This document shows positions 38,925 to 42,531 of a stretch of 42,531 nt of DNA, piece after piece (position 1 is the first letter of the stretch; every line of letters starts with the position of its first letter). The stretch lies in assembly GCF_016802865.1 (NCBI RefSeq), contig NZ_JAEVHM010000032.1, positions 1 to 42,531 on the forward strand, given 5' to 3'. A program made the position numbers and the translations under genes. The stretch comes from Micromonospora parastrephiae (lineage in GTDB: Bacteria > Actinomycetota > Actinomycetes > Mycobacteriales > Micromonosporaceae). Below the pieces are notes generated by a model. That model saw nothing but the letters and a program-made list of their open reading frames with translations. It was not told the DNA's origin and did not search any database.

Positions 38925-40565
38925 TCACAGGCGGACGGTTTCGGGTGTGTGCAGGCGCAGCATGGTGGCGGCGACGTCGGCCGGCGCCCGCCGACGGGTC
39001 GCCATCGACACCGCCACCATCACGGTGAAGGCGAGTGGCACCGTCCAGGCGGCCGGTTGCGCGGTCAGCGTCGCCGGCCAGCCGGACAGCGGCGGGCCGA
39101 CCACGGTGACCAGCACCGCCCCGATCGCCGCACCACCGCCGACCATCACGCCGGCGGTCGCACCCACGTCGGTCAAGCCACGCCACCAGATGCCGAGCAC
39201 CAGCAGCGGGCAGAAGCTCGACGCGGCGACCGCGAAGGCCAGACCGACCACCTGCGACACGTCCAGCCCGGAGACGTGCAGCGCCAGCACCGTCGGCACC
39301 CCGCCGGCGATCACCGTCGCCAGCCGGAAACCGCGTACCGAGCCCCGGCCCAGCACGTCCGTCGAGATCACCCCGGCGACGCTGGTCAGCAGCCCGGACG
39401 AGGTGGAGAGGAAGGCCGCGAACGCGCCCGCCGCGACCAGCGCGGCGAGCAGCCGGCCGACCAGCCCTTCGCCGAGGGCCGCGCCGGGCAGCAACACCAC
39501 CACCGCGTCGGTCTGCCCACTGAGCAGCAGTTGCGGCGTGTAGATCCGGCCGAGCACCCCGTACAGGGTGGGCAGCAGATAGAAGACGCCGACCAGCGCC
39601 AGCACGACCAGGGTCGTCCGGCGGGCCGCCGCGCCGTCCGGGTTGGTGTAGAAGCGCACCAGCACGTGCGGCAGCCCCATGGTGCCCAGGAAGGTGGCCA
39701 GGATCAGCGAGTACGTGGCGAACAGGCCCCGGTCGTCGTCACCGGCGGCGCTGGGCAGCAGCCAGTCGCCGGCGTCGGTGGCCACCCCGGACACGTCCGG
39801 CACCGGGTCACCGGCGGCGAAGGTCAACTCGTCGCCGGGGCGTACCTCCCGGACGTCGCCGTCGGGCAGCGTGAGGGTCGCGCGGTGCTCGACCACGACG
39901 GTGGTCGCCACCCGGAACGTCGGGCCGTCGGGCGGGGTCACCGCCGGGCGACCGTCGGCCTGCCACTGCAACGCCAGGAAGATCACCGGTACGGCGAGAG
40001 CCGTCAGCTTCAGCCAGTACTGGAACGCCTGGACGAAGGTGATCGCCCGCATCCCGCCCAGCGCCACGTTCGCGGTGACCACGGCGGCCACCAGCAGGGC
40101 GCCGACCGGGTACGGGGAGCCGGCCACCGTGGCCAGGGTGAGCCCGGCGCCCTGCAACTGCGGCACCAGGTAGAGCCACCCGATGAAGATCACGAAGGCG
40201 GTGGCGAGGATGCGCAGCCGGCGGGACCCCAGCCGCAGCTCGCAGAAGTCGGGCAGGGTGAACGCGCCGGAGCGCCGCAGCGGCGCCGCCACGAACAGCA
40301 GCAGGGCCAGGTAACCGGCGGCGAACCCGACCGGATACCAAAGCACGTCCACGCCGTACTTGAGGACCAGGCCGGCGATGCCGAGGAAGCTCGCCGCCGA
40401 CAGGTACTCCCCGCCGATGGCGGCGGCGTTCCACGTCGGACTGATCGCCCGCGACGCCACCAGGAAATCGGAGGTGGTGCGGGCCAGGCGCAGCCCGTAG
40501 AAGCCGATCCCGACGGTGACCAGGGTGACCGCGACGATGGCCGGGACCACGAACTCGTTGGCCAC
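38925..40565 (-). CDS. Sodium:solute symporter (acetate-permease-like) with extra loop domain
   Basis: The 546-residue SSS transporter has about 13 membrane segments and family markers RTTSDFLVASRAISPTWNAAAIGGEYLSAASFLG, LGGMRAITFVQAFQYW and LGTMGLPHVLVRFYTNP. An insertion of about 80 hydrophilic, beta-rich residues (about 201-280, VVVEHRATLTLPDGDVREVRPGDEL) stands between membrane segments and probably forms a small domain on one face. The ActP-like gene at 32678 lacks this exact insertion. Substrate is probably a carboxylate. The GTG start at 40565 follows the small membrane gene by one base. Confidence 0.9.
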   Translation of the reverse strand: MANEFVVPAIVAVTLVTVGIGFYGLRLARTTSDFLVASRAISPTWNAAAIGGEYLSAASFLGIAGLVLKYGVDVLWYPVGFAAGYLALLLFVAAPLRRSGAFTLPDFCELRLGSRRLRILATAFVIFIGWLYLVPQLQGAGLTLATVAGSPYPVGALLVAAVVTANVALGGMRAITFVQAFQYWLKLTALAVPVIFLALQWQADGRPAVTPPDGPTFRVATTVVVEHRATLTLPDGDVREVRPGDELTFAAGDPVPDVSGVATDAGDWLLPSAAGDDDRGLFATYSLILATFLGTMGLPHVLVRFYTNPDGAAARRTTLVVLALVGVFYLLPTLYGVLGRIYTPQLLLSGQTDAVVVLLPGAALGEGLVGRLLAALVAAGAFAAFLSTSSGLLTSVAGVISTDVLGRGSVRGFRLATVIAGGVPTVLALHVSGLDVSQVVGLAFAVAASSFCPLLVLGIWWRGLTDVGATAGVMVGGGAAIGAVLVTVVGPPLSGWPATLTAQPAAWTVPLAFTVMVAVSMATRRRAPADVAATMLRLHTPETVRL

Positions 40566-40566
40566 C

Positions 40567-40980
40567 TCAGCGCTCCGGCCGCTGCACCAGGTCGGTGAAG
40601 TCCTGCTCGTTGCGCTCGGCCAGCCGCACGTACGCCCAGCCCACCCCGATCAAAAACGGGAAGGACGCCACACCGAGCAGCAGCCAGGGCAGGTTGACGC
40701 CGGCGACGGTGGTCCGGCCGAGCGACGGCGCGATGGCGAACAGCCAGGGCAGCCCGCCCAGCCCGATGGCCACCACCAGGGACAGCCGCAGCGCCAATGC
40801 GAGCTGGGCCCGGACCAGACCGCGGACCAGCGCCTCGCCGACCTGGGTCTGCTGCGCCAACTCGGCGCGGGTCCGCTCGGCGCGGCTGTCCTGCCGGGTG
40901 ATGTCGGCCAACACGATCCGGGCCCGCCGGGGTGGCGGGACCGCACCGCCCGACCCCACGTCAGGGAGTTGCTTGGCCAC
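40567..40980 (-). CDS. Small membrane protein partnering the second symporter
   Basis: The 137-residue protein has a soluble helical N-terminus (about 20-52, VLADITRQDSRAERTRAELAQQ) and two hydrophobic segments at about 60-82 and 95-117 (LPWLLLGVASFPFLIGVGWAYV). It ends in a charged tail. Its place before an SSS symporter and its two-helix build parallel the DUF485-ActP pair, but the sequence is not clearly DUF485. It is likely an accessory subunit or small partner. Confidence 0.8.
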   Translation of the reverse strand: MAKQLPDVGSGGAVPPPRRARIVLADITRQDSRAERTRAELAQQTQVGEALVRGLVRAQLALALRLSLVVAIGLGGLPWLFAIAPSLGRTTVAGVNLPWLLLGVASFPFLIGVGWAYVRLAERNEQDFTDLVQRPER

Positions 40981-41024
40981 CCCGGCAGTCTTGCCCGCCC
41001 TGCGTGATTGTCAAGCGTTCGCGC

Positions 41025-42257
41025 TCACCAGCGCTGCAGACCGAGACAGTACGTCAGGGTGCCGGCCACCGGGACCGAGTGGAGTTCCGGTCGGGCCCGC
41101 TCCCGGCCGAGGTTCGTCGCCCAGAGACCATCCCGGGGCAGCTCGGCGGCGATCTGCCTCAGCGCGCAGACGCGCATCGGCTCGGGCAGCCGGGCCAGCG
41201 CCGGTACCGCGTCGGCCGACAGCCCGGACACGTAGTCGACGTCCAACCGGCCGGTCTCCAGGTACCGGTCGACGTTCCGGTCCGCGATCAGCCGGTCGGG
41301 GTTGACAAGCGCCAACCCGAGCAGGGCCAGCACCGCAGTGCCGATCACCAACCGGGGCAGCCAGTCGGCCCGCAGCCGCACCACGGCGACCCCGACCAGG
41401 ACGAAGAGCAGCCCCAGCCACAGCTCGGTGGTCGCCACGACGAGCCGCAGCCGGGTGGCGCCGTACGCGTCGGCGTAGACCTGCATCCGGTAGAGCGCCG
41501 ACGCGACGATCACCAGACTGAGCCCGGTGAGCGTGCCGAGCAGTACGCGGACCAGCAGCCGGTCCCCCCGGCTGGCCTTCGGCGCCCGACGTGCGGCGAT
41601 GGCGATCACCAGCAGGGTCAGCGCGGTGACGGCGAGCAGTTGCCAGAACCCGCTGCGGGCGTACTCGGCGTAGGTGAGCCCGGCCGTGCGCAGCACGTGC
41701 CCCGCCCCGCCGAACAACACCGTCAACTGGACGAGCACGAACGCGGCGAACAGGGCGTCGAGCAGCACCAGCGGGAGGGTCCACTCCAGTCGGTGCGCCG
41801 GTCGGGCCGGCCGCGGGCTCAGGCCGTCCAGGTCAGGCGGGCGGCTGACCAGGTACGCGGCACCGAGCAGAGCACCGCCGATCAGCACCAGGCGCACCGA
41901 CCAACCGATCACACCGGGCACCGAGATGTCGGGCAGCAGGCCGGTGACCAGGTCGGCGAAGACCGCGTCGGCCGAGGAGAAGAGCAGCCCGAACAGCATC
42001 AGCAGGCCAGCGGAGATCACCAGGCTGGTGATGACGCGCCCCACCTCGATCCCCGACCCGGCCGCACGGCCGCTGCGCAGCCCGCGTGCCGCCCACGGGA
42101 GCGCCCGTACCGTCGCGGCCGGCGGCAGCGTCGCGGCGACCAGCATCCCGAGCGGACTCCGGCCGCCGGTCACCGCGAGTGTCCCGGTCACCGCGGCGGC
42201 GAGCAGGCAGAGGGCGAAGAGCCAGCCGGCAGCCCGAACCGTGCCGACGGCGACCAA
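41025..42257 (-). CDS. DUF4153/DUF4173-type membrane protein (N-terminus uncertain)
   Basis: From the TTG at 42257 the frame gives 410 residues with about ten membrane segments. The family's C-terminal motif is NPDRLIADRNVDRYLETGRLDVDYVSGLSADAVPAL. Function is unknown. The frame continues upstream (QAVWAAATVALVAVGT, part of the first membrane helix), so the true start is earlier. Toward the window end, a Thr/Pro-rich segment typical of a disordered N-terminus is readable only by changing frame twice, near 42311 and 42425. The real gene probably starts beyond 42400 or outside the window. Confidence 0.8.
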   Translation of the reverse strand: MVAVGTVRAAGWLFALCLLAAAVTGTLAVTGGRSPLGMLVAATLPPAATVRALPWAARGLRSGRAAGSGIEVGRVITSLVISAGLLMLFGLLFSSADAVFADLVTGLLPDISVPGVIGWSVRLVLIGGALLGAAYLVSRPPDLDGLSPRPARPAHRLEWTLPLVLLDALFAAFVLVQLTVLFGGAGHVLRTAGLTYAEYARSGFWQLLAVTALTLLVIAIAARRAPKASRGDRLLVRVLLGTLTGLSLVIVASALYRMQVYADAYGATRLRLVVATTELWLGLLFVLVGVAVVRLRADWLPRLVIGTAVLALLGLALVNPDRLIADRNVDRYLETGRLDVDYVSGLSADAVPALARLPEPMRVCALRQIAAELPRDGLWATNLGRERARPELHSVPVAGTLTYCLGLQRW

Positions 42258-42384
42258 CGCGACCGTCGCGGCGGCCCAGACGGCCTGCGCCGCCCGCCCC
42301 GGTGCCCCCGTGGCACCGGGACGGGGCGGTGGCCGCCGTGGCCGGCGCAGGCGGCGTGGCGGTCGGCGTCGGCGCGACCGTCGA

Positions 42385-42490
42385 AGGCACCGACGGCGTC
42401 GGAGTTCCCGTCGTCGTCGAAGGTCCCGGTCGTCGTCGAAGGTTCCGTCGTCGTCGGAGTTTCCGTCGTCGTCGAAGGTCCCGGCGGCGG
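42385..42490 (-). repeat. Degenerate tandem repeats, Thr/Pro coding
   Basis: Units of roughly 18 bases of the kind TCCGTCGTCGTCGAAGG recur about five times with small changes. On the minus strand they read as PSTTTE / TPTTTE repeats. They are probably the disordered N-terminal linker of the membrane protein at 41025 and are prone to slippage. Confidence 0.65.
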
Positions 42491-42531
42491 AGCCGTGGCG
42501 GCGGTGCCGGTCGGAGTCGCGGCGGCCGGCG

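Noticed and set aside
38871..40598. A 575-codon plus-strand frame opposite the second symporter
   Set aside because: Its composition (Arg/Gly/Gln/His-rich, no domain) is typical of an antisense shadow in GC-rich DNA. The minus strand encodes a clear SSS transporter.
1..42531. tRNA, rRNA, integrase, transposase or phage genes
   Set aside because: None was recognised on either strand; mobile origin of the accessory stretch is only inferred from gene content.

Overview
The window looks like chromosomal DNA of a high-GC actinomycete, most probably a Micromonospora-like member of the Micromonosporaceae. The basis is the very GC-rich codon use, frequent GTG starts, the bacterial proteasome activator Bpa, DUF397/HTH regulator pairs, NERD, DUF4192 and DUF5926 proteins, and a ParB-type parS sequence. 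It is gene dense, with no gap above 300 bases, and I see no rRNA, tRNA, CRISPR array, transposase or phage module.

Layout. 1-8802 carries split molybdenum-cofactor functions: moaD and moaA behind a fructosamine-kinase-like gene (minus strand), then fdhD and a mobA-like gene further on. Between them lies accessory material: a frameshifted DUF4192 gene, a VapBC-like toxin-antitoxin pair, an HTH(DUF5753)/DUF397 regulator pair with two divergent small genes, and a GAP/Sap membrane protein. 8854-14219 has a YbjN-type protein, a quinone-oxidoreductase remnant, an Lrp regulator divergent from dimethylargininase, an orphan Tat-lipoprotein solute-binding protein, a frameshifted alpha/beta hydrolase and Bpa. 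14229-24483 holds two tandem HAD phosphatases, OsmC, a small zinc metallopeptidase, an AIM24 protein, prephenate dehydratase, ACT and PAS proteins, a NERD protein, arginine deiminase behind a perfect palindrome, and DUF5926.

24545-32598 is signalling and envelope: a PAS histidine kinase followed by an RsbW-like ATPase, a GDPD, a rhodanese, three consecutive LytR-CpsA-Psr proteins and a UDP-glucuronate decarboxylase-like epimerase. 32678-42531 is mostly transport: DUF485 plus an acetate-type symporter, a flavin reductase and a haloalkane-dehalogenase-like hydrolase whose overlap contains the parS site, a two-gene ABC exporter, a second symporter with its own small membrane partner, and a DUF4153/DUF4173 membrane protein running off the window.

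Themes. Arginine-type substrates are handled by dimethylargininase and arginine deiminase. Cell-wall polymer attachment (LCP trio) sits with sugar-nucleotide supply. Many genes have a TANNNT box 6-8 bases before the start codon, suggesting leaderless mRNAs. At least three genes, and probably a fourth, show single-base frame breaks. That pattern may mean uncorrected sequencing indels as much as true gene decay.

I did not find a convincing wholly new system. The most interesting items are the parS inside two overlapping genes, the palindrome before arginine deiminase, the PIN/RHH pair with an altered active site, and the regulator cassette at 4506-6050.
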